From Diphasiastrum complanatum (Eukaryota > Streptophyta > Lycopodiopsida > Lycopodiales > Lycopodiaceae), in NCBI GenBank assembly GCA_029204225.1, contig CM055112.1, positions 2,210,346 through 2,274,345 of the forward strand: 64,000 nucleotides of DNA, in the 5' to 3' direction. A program made the position numbers and the translations under genes. This document shows positions 24,294-39,200 of the stretch, in pieces; positions within the stretch are counted from its first letter, which is position 1; each line of letters opens with the position of its first letter. Under the pieces are notes generated by a model. The model searched no databases. It was not told the origin of the DNA and saw only the letters and a list, made by a program, of their open reading frames with translations.

Positions 24294-24812
24294 ATGATGG
24301 GTGCTCCATCAGTTCCCTGCCTTGCTTTGACAGTAAACTGCTTTTCATCTCTTGCGGCTGCCTCCATATCCACCTCCAATGATCTTACTTCAGCCTTCTA
24401 CTCTTTGACAAACATGAAATACAACTTGTGCAGTGTTCTTTCTTCTTCAGAAGCGTTCCAACTATCCGGGGGCGCTTCCTTTCTTCCCGTTTTTCGATCA
24501 AGCATGTTCCTGGACACATACAAACTTAGGCATGGCAGACGAAGTGCTCAACAAAAACAGGTGGAACAGAGTCTGAAGAAGCGATTTGATGATGCGGAAG
24601 CAAGCACCTCCGCTGGCAGTACCATTGCGGACGGATGGATTGACATTTACAACTTCTCGAGAATTAGACGAACGGCGCGGAGATGTACAAGAGTTCTTGC
24701 AGATGCCGAGGGATCTACCAACGGAAGCAGCAGCAATGAGGATGAGAGCTTGCAAGAAACTGTGGAAGAGAGCAAGAAGCTTCTAGCTTTGCAGAAGGAG
24801 CTTTTAACACAG
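24294..24812 (+). CDS. SS2: SSII exon 1 (residues 1-173)
   Basis: Encodes the putative transit peptide (rich in Ser and Ala, almost no acidic residues for about 75 residues). An acidic, coiled-coil-prone end follows ([19 protein letters not shown]). Ends CACAG before GTATGA, phase 0. Retaining the intron would add one Val and then stop. Confidence 0.85.
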
Positions 24813-27800
24813 GTATGAAATTTTTCTTGTGTTCTGTTACAGTCTCGTATCATAGTTTAATGCTTGTATTTTGTTTTCAAAATTTGGATTTCAAAACTGT
24901 AGAACTTGTATATGATCCCTGTCGTCATTTATCTCTCCCTTTTCTCAAATTACGTAAGTTAACGGTATGTTTCTGAATACAAGACAAAGATAGAAGAAAA
25001 GAAAAAAAAAATATTACAGTTGGACGTTGGAAAAGTGTGGGGCAACTTTGGCCCCACAATGCCCTTTTTCCTCATATCATCGTCCATTCGACCTATGTTC
25101 TGCATGCTCGTTTTCAATGTGATATTACACAGGCATGGAATACCTCCGACAAATTCACCTTGTTGGCTTCTGTGTCCACTTGTTCTCGCTGGAATTTCTC
25201 TTTCTCGAGTCTATAATTACCCAAATATTGTTGGTAGACAAACGGAGAAGGGAGAAGATTAAATCTTTAAGTGCTGATTCATAGCAGATTTGTAGATCTC
25301 TCTCTGTACACCCAAACCAAGCTCGGATTGCAGTTGATTTTTCTTCCACAAAGAGCAAGGGAATCTTGAAGAGATTAGGAAGAGACTCAGTAACTAGTAT
25401 TTTGAAGAGTAGCTAAATAAAGAAGAAGAAGAACAGAAGAATTCATCAATTCCTTCATGCAAAAAAGTGGTACAAAGATAAATTGGTAGTTGAAGTGAAT
25501 TCTAACATCCAGTGACATTGTAAAATGCCTCTTTAAAACATTATGCCCAAGGTCTCTATGTCTATAAATCTGAAGAATAATAAATAAGCTACCCTGGAAA
25601 ATGCTCACAACCATGGTGTGTATGGTGTTAAAAGATCAATAGTTAGAAAAGCAATTGATGGTAAATGTGCTTAGTGCTTAAGCTCTTTCTTTGTGCCTAA
25701 AAGATGCCATTATTGTTGTGGATAACGCCTAGTGTTTGTCCTTTATGAGCTTGATAATATTTGAGGATTCTATAATTTCTTGACACGGTGGGTGTCATTG
25801 GTTGCTCCATATCTTGGTCTATGTTGTCTCACCTTTGAATTCAATATCACTTTAAAACCATTGCCAAGTGGACATGGAAGTCATGTGTATGGTTGTATTG
25901 GTTCTTGTTTCTTTGGCTAGTCTTTTGAGCAAACTTTACCTAGAGCAATCTTGTTCTTTAATCGCAAGTGCAACACTGTACATGATTGTTGGTCCTAGTA
26001 CCTAATGAAAGATCTTAGTACAACCGAATGATTGACAAACCCCAATGTCCTCTTATTGTGAAGGATGTAGGGGATTCTTGTTTCTTCGTTGTGACAAAGC
26101 TCTACGTTATGACATGCTTCTCAGTGCCCTATTCAAGTACTCTTGGATGGAATTTTTTTCTTGAGCCTTGCCACCTACAGTTTCCGTCTTCTTTGCAATG
26201 TTATAGAAAATATGTAATTGCAAGGCATAGGTATGGCTGGGTATATGATTACACATTCTAGATTTGGTTTTGTTGGAGAAGTTGAAATGACAAGTAGTAA
26301 TATTTCTTACATTTCTACGAGGGAGTCAAGACCTTATTTGATTAGCTTTTGCACTTTAGTCCTAGTCTTCTTCATGGTTGTATCTGCCCTTTTCCATTGA
26401 AGAAGTGGTAGAGACTCAACATGTTAATCTTTGTATAAATGTATGAAAGCTATTGTGAATGGGTATAACCTGGTGGATTGTATGAGCACACATGCATGGC
26501 TAGGACGATTCTTTAGCCTCATGATCTGGTGAGAGCCAATGGTGAATGCCAGTAGTACGGGACATTTTATAGGAATGCCTCTCCAAAGACTCACATTTTC
26601 AAACCCTTAAGCACCCACTAAACCCCGACACATTCTAAGCTAACATGTGGTGCATGTAAATCAACCATGAACCACTTGGCAGGACCTTGACACATAGGCA
26701 AGAATGTAGAAGTTGCTAAAACCATCAGCAAACCACTGCCACTCATGTATTGAAGCAACTATCCCATACAACATATGACAAGTGTTCCCTTGATTGGTCA
26801 ACCCCTACATTTTAGAAGGTCCATCTAATAGCATGTAAATATGACCCAACACCCCTATGCCAACCATAAGCACGTCACTCAAAGCTAGTGAACCTATCAG
26901 TTATATCCATTTACAAAATTACCATATGCTGATGGTCAGGCCATTTTTCTTTACATTTTTACAATGGGATAGGGATATAGAACAATGCAACATCCCTTTT
27001 GTCTTCAAGGAACATCGTCTCCTCAATGGCAAACTATAGGTACTGTGCATGCAAATTGTGCGTGGTTTCCTAGGTAGCATCATTGAGGTCTACAATGCCA
27101 CACAACCAAGTGCTCACAGAACAAACAATCGCACAATCGCCTTTGCCTCCAATCTAATACTTTTGTTGGTCTGCGTGACACCTTCCCATGCTCCCGAGAA
27201 GACAAACAAGTTTATGAGTCAACTAAACAAACAAGTTTATGAGTTAACAAATTACTTCCATCATGTAACATCCTCTTTAAGCGAGACATATAAAAACACG
27301 ATAACCTTTACAATTATGAGGCAATACTAATTCATAAGTACCACAAATTTTTTTAAGCAATTTGTTATGGTCCACAATAAAGTGGAGATAAGGTATAGTA
27401 CTTTCCTGTCATTGGAGAAGATGAGTCCTTTGGAATATGGAGAAACACCATGTCTCCTTCCTTGAATGTCCTTGGTGTGCGATTCTACTCAACATATGCC
27501 TTGGCCCAATCCATCACCTGTTTCGCATTTTTATTTGCCAACTCAAGTATTTTATTTATTTGAGTTAAAATTCAAAAGCAGTGGACACTTTATGAGGCAT
27601 GCCTATTGTAATAGGACTAGATAGCCTCAAACCATAGTTGCACTGTGATTCAGAATTGCGGTTCAGAATCGCGGTCCGAATTGCGATTCAGAATTTTCCC
27701 AGAATCATTCAGAATCATTATTTATTTATTTATTTATTTTTGGGCAATATCGGTATCAGATGAAAGCTCTAATTAAGAGCATTACTACTGTGTAGTTTGC

Positions 27801-30800
27801 CGAATGTTTCGGGTATAGGATGGTCCAGTTCAGGTGCATTAATCCATGTTGGGTTCTGTCAAGGATAAAAATTCAAAACTAACCTCTAGCTTGTTCGTTA
27901 CGATCACAGATGGTTCCAGTGGGACAGAGACAAAGAATTGTAGAGCAATTGTACCTCGCTTTTTGCTTCCGGGGGCGCTGCCCCCCGATCCCCCGGCCCC
28001 CCCTGGACCCCCCGACGACAGTAGCAGGGGGGGTGCTGATAAGGGCCCAATATGTAGATAAAAATGGGGGTCCAAATGTGCGCTGATAAGGGCCCAATAT
28101 TTATGCCCCGATCCCCAACTATATGCACATTGCACTCACATCTCCAGTGAAATGATTGCAGAAGTGATCATCGTCCATAGAGTTGATAGCCCAAACTGTA
28201 GCATTAACATTTACTGAGAACCAAAGCAAATAACAACCAAATAGCTACTGAAAATAAGATCTGTTTGTGCCCTATCTACTGCACTTATGGGAGGCAAAAC
28301 GCTGGTTTGACCATTGCTCCCCTAAAAAAATTTCAGCCATAAGCTATTTTTCCAAATTTTTATTTTTATTTTTTTTCACGATTCTAGGTTCCGAATTGCG
28401 ATTTTGATTCTCAAAATCGCGATTCGCGAACCGCGAACCCAACGAATCGCGATTCACTGCAACTATGCCTCCATAGTGAAGCAGAAAAAGGCTCATTTTT
28501 GTAAATGTATCCTTTTTAATTGTTATAAGCCATTGTGTTTGCATAACACTTATATGCCATGCCCTAAGCATGTCTTCCATTGCCCCAATGTCGTGCAGAC
28601 TCTTGCAATCGATATGTGGCTTCTCAATCAATTAACTATTATTATCAACCAAACTGGAGCTAGACATTAGACAAATCGCCCATCCAACTGATTATGGAGT
28701 CAATCACACACTTACCCTCGTGTAGTGGGATTACACCCTAGCACCATCTAATGTAGATTCCCAACCATGACATGCCATACCACCATGGTCCATCCGACAA
28801 GGATGCAAGCCACAATAATTAGCGGCGACTAATATCATTAGCTTTTACCAGATATAGGATTCATGAAGCTCGTAACCACTGGCGTATACCCAATCTACGT
28901 GATAGAAAATGTCTATGCTCTTTCTAAATTCAACATCTTCTACTACAATCAATCAATCTATGATGAATGTGATTCATCGATCACCATGCCTTTGACTTGA
29001 TACTCTAGATTATGAGATCTAGGGATGGTCTGTTGTCAACTTGAACTAGCCTTTCACAGAAGAAAGTGAATTTTTCTCGCATAAATTTCCAAGAAAGTTC
29101 CTAGTGTGAAGACCAAGATGCACTCTAGATTCCTATTAGGAAGCACAAACTCAAAATCTTTCAAATTGACTTAAATTTTCATCTAGAATCTATTATAGAT
29201 AATTAAAAGTTTCATAGGAATTTATCTACATCAAATTACTTATCAGACATTGGAGTTTACCTTGGTGCTCTAACTCAATTTTCAGTGTAGGGACATTCAC
29301 AATGCAATCCAATCAACTTGCAATAGAAAAGCGATCTTTCAGTAAAAACCATATGCTCTAAGTCCAACAAATAATGCTTTGACAAGAATCTAGGCATGAG
29401 CTTATATTGTGGAGCCGTACTCGAAGGTGATATGCTTATAAACAGGTAAGCAGGCTTAAACTACATTGTCTTACTTTGCTTATCTCACATGCACCCTATA
29501 TGTGCATAGACAAACAATTATGCTGAATTCCACAATAATTCCATAGACATTATATATTCCAAAACAAACAATTTTAGGTAAAAGTTATTTTATTCACACC
29601 GTAACTTACGCACATGCCCCAGGTATAATATCCTCCTCTAGGAATCAAGGCCTAGGATGCTGGTACAAGAGAAACCAAGAGAACGAAGGGTGGACAAAAC
29701 AAATGCAACCAAACCTAGATCAATTCGGATCTAGCCCCCGAGCTATAGACCACTAGCAATATCTCAATTTGAGGGAGACTACAATCTCACAATCAGGCAT
29801 GCTCCAAGAGGAGGCCTATGGGTATACTTATACCCTCCAAGGCCCATTAGACATCCTAAACTGGGAGTAAACTGTGACACCTCACTAGGACACCTCAGCA
29901 GCCTAACTAGCCACATCATCCACACCCTATTAGTGTTTCCACCCAGTTCATAATTGACCTTCTCAGAATCGGATGAATTGGCATGAATCGTGGTTTCGAA
30001 CCGGCTCCCTTCCAAAAGAATTGGAAAGAATCGGCAATTTTTTTTTGTGCATTTTTTAGATATAATGCTAAAATATATCTAATCATAGTTGCACTCTGAT
30101 TCCCAAAACGCGTGCCGAATTGCGGTCCAAAAACGCATTTCGGGTTTTTGGTAGAAATGCTCAGAAACGTGTTTTTTTTTGTCAAGTTTAGGTGCATTAA
30201 TCCATGTTGGGTTTTGTCAAGGATAAAAATTCAAAACTAACCTCTAGCCTATTCGTTACGATCACAAATGATTCCAGAGGGACAGAGACAGAGATCTGTG
30301 GAGCAATTGTACCTCGCTTTTTGCTTCGGGGGGCGCTGTCCCCCCTGCACCCCCCCGTAGATAAAAATGGGGGTCCAAATGCGTGCCGATAAGGGCCCAA
30401 TATTTATGCCCTCAACTGTATGCACATTGCACTGCAGAGGCCAAACTTGATAATAACATATAAGAAAAATATCTTAGGTGTTGTGAGATCTTCTACCACT
30501 CTAATGATATTTCTTGTAGAGTTGAGCACATACAACATGAGGTAGGTAGACATGGGAAGACAAGGGGGGGGGGGGGGGTATAACCTACAAGAGGTGACGG
30601 CTTGTGTTGTATTTGCGCCAATTTATGTCATTATAAATGAGCTTCCAACAAAGGCAAATTGCAAAAACTCTAGGGAAAGAGTGAATTCCTACCACAGTCC
30701 ACTTCCAAATTCTATAGTTGGTGAGCATATCTCATACCCAGGAAAAGCCATAGTATAGCTAGAAAACCACTTTTTTAGACTTACAGTTTGCTGATATTAT

Positions 30801-31097
30801 TCAAAAAGTTCAATCTAAAAACTAGTACGTACTAAAAAAAAAAAATCTGATGGCCCGTTCCAAAACATGTTCTGTTCCAGAACGTGACACTATCTGCCAT
30901 TTGCATATCACAAATTCAATCTGAGAAGTTGGTGATGTCATAAGTTAAAGCTTAGAAAAAATATACATTCAACAAAAAAGGTCCAAAGATCTATATTAAA
31001 ACAAAAATTAAAAATTCCGTAAATAAAAAACCTTAGCCAACAAGCACTACTTATATGATATAGATGCACCGAATCGCGATTCTGAACCTAGAATCGC

Positions 31098-31128
<31 letters not shown>

Positions 31129-34100
31129 GAAAAATAGCTTATGGCTGAAAATTTTTAGGGAATCAACTAGCGTTTTGCCTCTTAGAAGTGCAGTAGATGA
31201 GGATGAGGCACAAACAGATCTTATTTTCAGTAGCTATCCGGTTGTCATTTGCTCTGGTTTTCAGTAGATGTTAATGCTACAGTTTGGGCTATTAACTTTA
31301 TGGATGATGATCACTTTTGCAATCGTTTCACTGGAGATGTGAGTGCAATGTGCATATAGCTGGGGACATAAATATTGGGCCCTTCTCGGCGCGCATTTGG
31401 ACCCCATTTTTATCTACGGGGGGGCGGTAGCATTTTTATCTACAGTGTCTGTATAGCAGGAAGCTCTAGGGGGTTCATGGGTGGTAGTCCCCCGGGAAAC
31501 AGGGTGTTCGGGGGGCGGTAGCCCCCCGAGAAACAGGGGGTCCGGGGGGTGGTAGCCCCCCGGTGGGGGGTTTGGGGGGCAACGCCCCCCAACGGCGGGG
31601 TCCAACCCCGGCCCCGACGGTAAGGCCTCTTCATGATTTGGCCTTCCAACTCCCTGAGTGAAAACACACTTTTTGGTGTTTCGCACCCGAAACAGTCGGC
31701 AAACTACACAGTCATAATGCTCTCAATCAGAGCTTTCATCTGATACCCATATTGCCTAAAAAAATTTCAAAAAAAAAAAAACCATTCTGCGCGAATCTAG
31801 GAAAATCCCGAAACGCGTTTCTGAATCGCGATTCAGAATCGCGGTGCATCTAGTTATATCTCATCAGCACCCAAGCACAGCTGCTATTGCATTTTAAAAA
31901 AATCCGAATTCTCTTGGGTAGACCCCATGTTGACTAAGAAGCAAATGACAATCAACAAGAAAAAATTTCAAAACCATAATAAAATAAAAGACAAGGACCA
32001 TAATACGTAAACCTCGTAGAGGGAACTCGCCCTATTTAGGAGATGACCAAAGCCAAGGGCCCGTGGCTTTTGGCTTTCCAGTTACGACTCTTCAGTTCCA
32101 AGACTCTTGGTGATTGGTGTTTCATTATTAGAGAACTAAAGCAACGTAGTGTATCTATATATTTAAGCATCCCCTTGAGGGAGATAACATAATATGACAT
32201 TGTACTCTCTCTTTTATGATTATTGGTTCAACACTGTAACCCCATCTCTAGTGTGTTCTCTCTTTGTTCTCTCCTCTCCAAGATAGTTAGTGTATGGTTA
32301 ATCTAAAATCATATTTCCTACCGTAACATGTATCATACTCATAGAACCCACGGTTCCAAGAACCGTGGGGTGAACCGTACCACGGTTCATGAACGTGGTA
32401 CGGCTCATGTAATTAATTGATTAATTTTTTTTGGGTTTTTCCCCTAAAACCCATGGTAAAAAAATAAAAAATTAAATAATTAATCAATTAATCCACGGTT
32501 CACCATGGTTCTTGGAACCAAACATTGTGAACCGTACGGTTCACTGTATGGTTCCAAGAACCGTGGTGAACCGTCCATGGTTCACGGGAACTATGATCGT
32601 ACTATTGGACTCTGAATCAAATCATGATTTTCTTGGTCAAGGAACCTTAGTCATTGGAACAGATTTAAATATAAATCTTACAGGTTGGAAATTTAGGCTT
32701 CAAATCAAGCACGGGAAGTAACAAATTTTCATGCTATAATCTAAATCAAATTATTTGTGCATTGGATGGATTTTGTAAGATAGTGGTTAGATAGTTTATG
32801 CTAATTGTAATGGATTTTGAAGCCAAAGACAGCCGTTTGCAAAGCATCCTCATTTTTTTGGACAATGTAAATCATTTCAGATTTCCTATTCTGTTTCAGG
32901 CCGGTGCATTCTCATTGCCCAAAGCCATGATTATGACATTTTTGGAACAGCGTGAAGAATGTTGCCTTGACTATGTGTGGAATCTGGCCCTATAGCGTGA
33001 AGAAAATTGTTCGAATTTTTTGAGTTTGCGGAGGCCCTTGAACGTTGACCCATTGCAATCCCACACCTCTTTCATGAAGCCCCAATCTACATTCTTCTTC
33101 GTTGTAGCCTGAAAAGCACACTATTGTGAGAAGACCCTTTGAGTTTTAAGAAATTTGGCCTCAAATTGAAGGGTACTATCCCTTGTCACAGGTTTCTATG
33201 CTTTGTGGTATACTTGAGAACTTTTTGACTTATTGATTTGGCAATTGCCAATAGTTTTTAATTGGAACGTTAGTGACATTTCTTAGAGATCAGATCACCC
33301 CGGACATTTTAAAATTCTAAAGCTAAAAAGATAACATGAGGACAACCATGGGTCAACCATGGGTCAGAGCTTTGTGGACATGACACCAGGCATACCAACC
33401 TCAATCATGGGTCAACCACGGAGTTGTCCTCATTTTATCTTCAAGTTTCAGTATGTAGCCGATTTTTTGCACGATATGCAAGTCTCAAGAAATCCTACAA
33501 GTCGCACATGAGGATGTCCAAAGCGCCCAAGACAGGGATAAACATTATGCTAATCTTAAAAGATCACTTCGCGATTTTCAGGAAGGGGATTGGGTGTATT
33601 TGCGAATCTACAAGGATTCGAATGCAATGCGTACTGGCAAGCACTACAAATTGTCCGCTCGATATAGAGGATCATATAAAATATTAAAAAGGATTGGATT
33701 ATTGCTTATCGGTTAGAACTCCCTGAAGAAACTCAAATACACCCAATATTTCATGTTAGTCAACTTAAGAAAAATCTACATGAAGGGTTCTAGAGATTTA
33801 TTGGACCTATTTGAAGAGTCACCTGGTACAACCCATTATGAACCCGATAAGGTCTTGGACACAAGAACTAAACGGTTGCATAATGGTATAGTTACCGAGT
33901 ATCTGGTTCATTGGAAGGGCCGAATGATGATGACTCTTGAGAACAAGGGGGATAGCCTTAGAAAAAACTGCCCTAACTTTAAGTTTTGAGGACAGAACTT
34001 GATCTAGGGGGGAAGAATGTCATGTCCACAAAGCTCTAACCCTGGATTTTCTATCCTATAAGGGAGTCAATGGGCCTATCTAGACCTATATATTAGTTAT

Positions 34101-36189
34101 GATTACTCATAGTGAGTAGTGTTTCCACAAACCACGATTCACCACAATTTGTCAAAGAATCGATCGGGTCCTATTCGAATCGGAAAGAATCGGGCCCAGA
34201 AAAAAAAAAACTGTTTCTTTGATTTTGAATGATTCTTTGATTGTGGCATTAACGATTCTTTGTTTTGGCTTTCCAATGTTCTAATTTGTATTCAAATGTT
34301 TACCTAGTACATTGTGTGATGGATGTTTGATGATGGATCATGAATAAATCATAAATTACAATGTTAAGTGGAAGTTGGAGCATGCAATTTAGTTTGTGAA
34401 GTTTGAAATGTGTCCAATGTTATGTGGACCTTTTTGAAAAGCCTTTTCGCAATGCATTTGGAACACATTTGAAACAGGAAAGAATCGACTTTGTCGAGAA
34501 AGAAGCAACGAATTGTTTTAGAAATTAGGATTTTTTTTTTTGCTTGGTTTTATTCCTAGCCTTTTGTGAAAGGAAAACCAAGTGTTGTTTAAGTGCTAGA
34601 CAGTGATTATGGCTCTATACAATGACAATGTAAACAATTGGTAATCAACACACTTAGATGACTCTCACTAAGACATTGAGATCCATCACACAATGCACAT
34701 GCATAGGATATTCATAATTCTACTATTTCGTACTGAGTTCTAGCTAAAGTTTTAAACGCCAAACTTTCACACACTCACACATTAGGAGCTCTATTTTTTT
34801 ACCCTCTAATTTTACAATCCATTTCGAATGGTCCGTTTGAAACCGACTTTTCGAAATGAAGTTTCATTGAATGAAACGTTCAATGAAACATTGAATGTGT
34901 CCATTCCACATTGTCATGTGCACTTGTGATTCTGTGAACGTTGAATTGTGATATGGTTTGAGGCTTCAACTTTCTACCAACAATAGTGAACTCTGAAATG
35001 TATGTTTTCAATAGCAATCTAACATCTATAAGATTTTAGGCACACTATAGAAATAATACATGTTATATTAGATGCATAGTTGCAACGAAACGCGTTTCGT
35101 GAACCGCATTTCTGAAGTCGAAACATTTTTAAAAAATTTGGAAAAATAACTTATGGCTGAAATTTTTTTAGGGGAGCACTGGTCAAACCAGCGTTTTGCC
35201 TCCCATAAGTGCAGTAGATAGGGCACAAAAACTGATCTTATTTTTAGTAGCTATTTGGTTGTTATTTGCTTTGGTTCTCAGTAATTTTCAATGCTACAGT
35301 TTGGGCTATCAACTCTATGGATGATGATCACTTTTGCAATCATTTCACTTTCTTTTTGATCGTAAGGCATCAGTCCTTAAAAGATGGTTGCTACCCTTGG
35401 GTTTAAGGCTGAAAATGTGTTTTTTCAAGAGGCTGGTTTTGAGTGCTTGTTATGCAAGGAACCGAAATTTTTTTGAAAAGCTTTGAGTAGTGGTTTAGGC
35501 TGAGTTTTTTGCTTGGCTTGCTTCTTGTTAAGAGAAATACAGTTTCACACTTTTTAAGAACATATTATTGGCTGATAGTGTTCAATTCTTGCTTAGAATT
35601 CATTCATAAGGGGCTGCAGACCGATTTCTAGCAGTATGGATTGTGAAAATACTGTTCTGTTGGAGGCTGGAGCTTGAATTCTGAGTGGAAAATTCCTTTG
35701 GTGAGAAAGCTGTAATAAGCACAGTGTAAATGTCCTATTCATTGTTTTTTACAAACTGTAAATGTGAATTGAAGGAAATAATATCCTGTAAGAGATTAAG
35801 CTGCCTGCAAAGCTTTTTGCATAATTTCAGATTGTGTTTTTGGGTATCTGCCAAAAATCCATGGAAAAGCAACAGTGCATAGCTGTAAAGAACTAAGTAA
35901 AAGCAAGATTTTGCAGTAGAGGGATGTTGGAAAGCTGCCAGCAGGCTGAAAATACAGCCGTTTTTTATCTTCTTTTACCAAGTTGATAGCTTGTGGAAGC
36001 CTTTGTTGGATATGAAACCTGAAAACAATCTGAAAATAGTGATGTAAAGGCTTGAAACCTGCAGGAAAAGACACAAGAAAAGGCTAAAAGATCTGTGGGA
36101 ACTGCTGGCTGCAGGTGCCCCGACATCTCAGCGTGTAGCAGGGTGTGGTTTCCCCCCTGTTTGCCCTCTTCTCCTCGCGAGTTAGCCAT

Positions 36190-36238
<49 letters not shown>

Positions 36239-39200
36239 CTACACGGTTGATGAAATTGGATCGGGCGTGGAGGAGCCTGAGTGAGGGGGGAAAAGGGAGG
36301 GAAAAAGAGAGGGGGGGGGGGGGGTTTGCAGGAGCGACTGGTGGCTCATGGCTAGAGGAGGGGCCCCGACTAACAACTGGTGCAACATCAGGTGTGGGAG
36401 CTATAGGAACTGCAGTGCCTGACCGTGAGTAAGTCTCAATCATACGATGCCGCTCCGCCTTTGGAACCATGGGGCAACCTTGTATGCCAACTGTGGCCCC
36501 CTCTGATGAACCGACAAGGTGAGCTTTGACTCTGGTGAGCGTGCTGGAGTAATCAGACTGGTAGAACGGACATTTCCAGCGCTTAGCACCAGTCCCCCCA
36601 TACCTACCACCCTCATCCTGTAAAAGCTGCACCTCATCCCAATATGACGGTCTATGCATGATGAACCCTAAACCAGAAACTAAAAAAATCCCAAATAAAA
36701 AACCGCAAACTCTAAATCTCGACGACCACAAGCAACTTGACCACTAAACACAAAACAACAAACACCAAACACCAAACAACAAACATTGAACCCTGCAGAT
36801 TTTCCGAAATTCTAAAAAAATACACAAAGAAAACCCTAACTCTAGCCTACGTAGTGCCCAAAAAACTACAAGAACTTGAGAAAAGAAACAACGAATGGGT
36901 TCAGACACTTCTATACATACTAAAAGAAACTAAATGCACAAACAAGTATCCTAATCTGATGATGCCTACAGCCCATTCTATGCCCATCAAATTAGAAAAC
37001 TTAAGAAAAAAAGATGTTGAAAAAAGTTACGAAATGGGATCTGAAAAACGAAACTAATATCACCACACAATCCTGCAGCTTATTACACTGACATACCCAA
37101 ACAATGATGACAGAAAAAGCATAGAACATTCACCACTCAGCTCATCCCGAAAATGACTGTAGGCGCACTTTCCTTGCTTGCTAACTTCCGAAATGGCTAA
37201 TGAGCGGGCCAGCAGGGTTTTTACCCTTTTTTTTTTTAATTAAAAAAAACTCGTTCCAACCAGGAACGTTCGGAACGGAACGTTCCGACCCAAAATGGTC
37301 GGAACGGGCTTCTAAGCTTTAGATAGTCTTTGAATGACAGTGTCATACCCATGTATTGGACTAATCCTGGATTGGATATCCCGTAAGGAGGTCAGTAGGC
37401 CCATCTTGACCCGTAAGTTAATTATGATTATGAGGGGTTGGGGCCCTCATGGAACTAAAGTCATAATTAGTGGTTGGAGGCCTAAAACTCAAGATGGTGG
37501 ATTGGTGTGGATCTAACAATGACTCATATGAGAAGTGAATGAGGCCAATTAGGTTGCTACTGTGTCCAGTGAGGTGTCACAGTCTTCTACTAGTGGTGAA
37601 GTGGCCTTGGAGGGTATAAGTATACCCATAAGACTTTCACTAGTGTATGCTTGATTTTGGTGATTGTAGCTACATGCTGTTGGTGTGATCCCTCTCCTCT
37701 ATTGAACTTGTTTGGTCCATAGCTTGGGGGCTAGATCCGATTTGGTTGGGTTGGTTTATAAATTATCCACCATCTGATTCCCTTTGTTTCCTTTGGTCAG
37801 TTGCCTAGTCTTGGATCCTTGGTGGATGACTTGAAAGACAGTCTCTGACTTGTCTCTGTATTTGTCTAGTAATTTCCCAGTCTGTTCATCTCCTGCTGTA
37901 GGTTCACATTCTTCTTGTTGTCAAAATCGATAACACATTCTTCACCACAACAATGCAGAAAGAGAGTGTGTGGTGTGTAGTGGCATATTGAGCATACTAA
38001 CCAGAAGATTCGAATCGATTTGATCAGGTTGCAAAAAAATTGATCATCTTGTTTTTGAAAAGAAAGTTACTAATATTACTGAATAGAGATGCATATGGGC
38101 AATTGGTGATAGAGTAACTGATACCCTAAGGTGTAAAGATTACAGGGAATGATACCCTCAACCTGTGACGATTCCAAGCGGCTATTATTGCTTGTAACCT
38201 ATAATTACTCAAATGTTTACTTATTCTATTTGCCGTGCACAGAATTTTAGCAACTTATGACATATAGGAACCACTTTTCGAATTCTTTTCTTCAAAGATG
38301 AAATTTGAAAACAAAAAATGAAATGGGTTTAGCCGGTTCAAATTCAGATTCTTCGTGAGTATGAAATCGAGTCGGAGTTGTATTCTAAAGAGCAGGTAGA
38401 ATATGATGTTTGGCTGTCCTTATTATCTAATCAATGTAGCATGAAGACAATGTGAAGTGATCTTGGACTGGCAAGATGTGTTGCAAACTGTGTGACATAT
38501 ATACCTGGAGACAACCTGCCTCCATTATGACCTGGAGTCCTTTGCAAGAAACAAAAATTACAAGGACAGCACCTGACAGTCAACTGGTCATCTATAATGT
38601 CTTGCCTGTCTTATCCTTACAAGAGATTCTTGTGTTTTTATTCAGATTCCCTTCTGTTAACTTTGAAAACAGGCGATCAAGCAAAACTGGACTTGTAGCC
38701 CATTGTTAGTATGCTACATTTCTCCAATGAATATTTGAACTACTGTTTCATCTAACAATTGCCTTTCAAATCTTCAGCATTTCCGTTTCACTACATTTAC
38801 TTTAATTGTTGTGATAGACAGGTAGTTATGGGTATAAAGTGATAGTGTCTAGTTGTGTAAATGCCACCTGATGTGAAGACCACTCAAGTTTGAACACTTA
38901 GATTGCTTATATTGATCACTTGAATGTTTTGTTGCCATTGAGAGATAATGGTGTTTAGTTGTGAAGCTACTTCAAGATTTGATAAGTAGCATGAGATGCT
39001 CACATTGTATTTGCTTTACTACAAATGCAGGTAGCAGAACGCAAAAAACTAATCACCACGTTGTCTCAAGATTTGGGCAATCCAAAGCAGCAATTGAAAA
39101 CTCTTAGAGAATCTGATATAAATAGAAGTAGCCTTCTACAGGTTGGATCCGAAGAAACAAAAAATGGGCAGGGTCAGAACCACCAACAAGGAGGAGATAG

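Noticed and set aside
24498-24755. Antisense and shifted ORFs over SSII exon 1
   Set aside because: Overlapped by the SSII coding exon, which splices in frame to the rest of the gene.
28860-29000. Gypsy RT start
   Set aside because: [11 protein letters not shown] is suggestive, but no further RT motif follows.
31414-31686. Pro/Gly-rich ORFs over the GC-rich core (also 27839-28135 and 40860-41114)
   Set aside because: They only reflect the G/C runs of the foldback element; frames are not conserved between copies.
30849-37316. One 6.5-kb hAT element bounded by GCCCGTTCC inverted ends
   Set aside because: The ends are short, there is no target duplication, and unrelated elements fill the interval.
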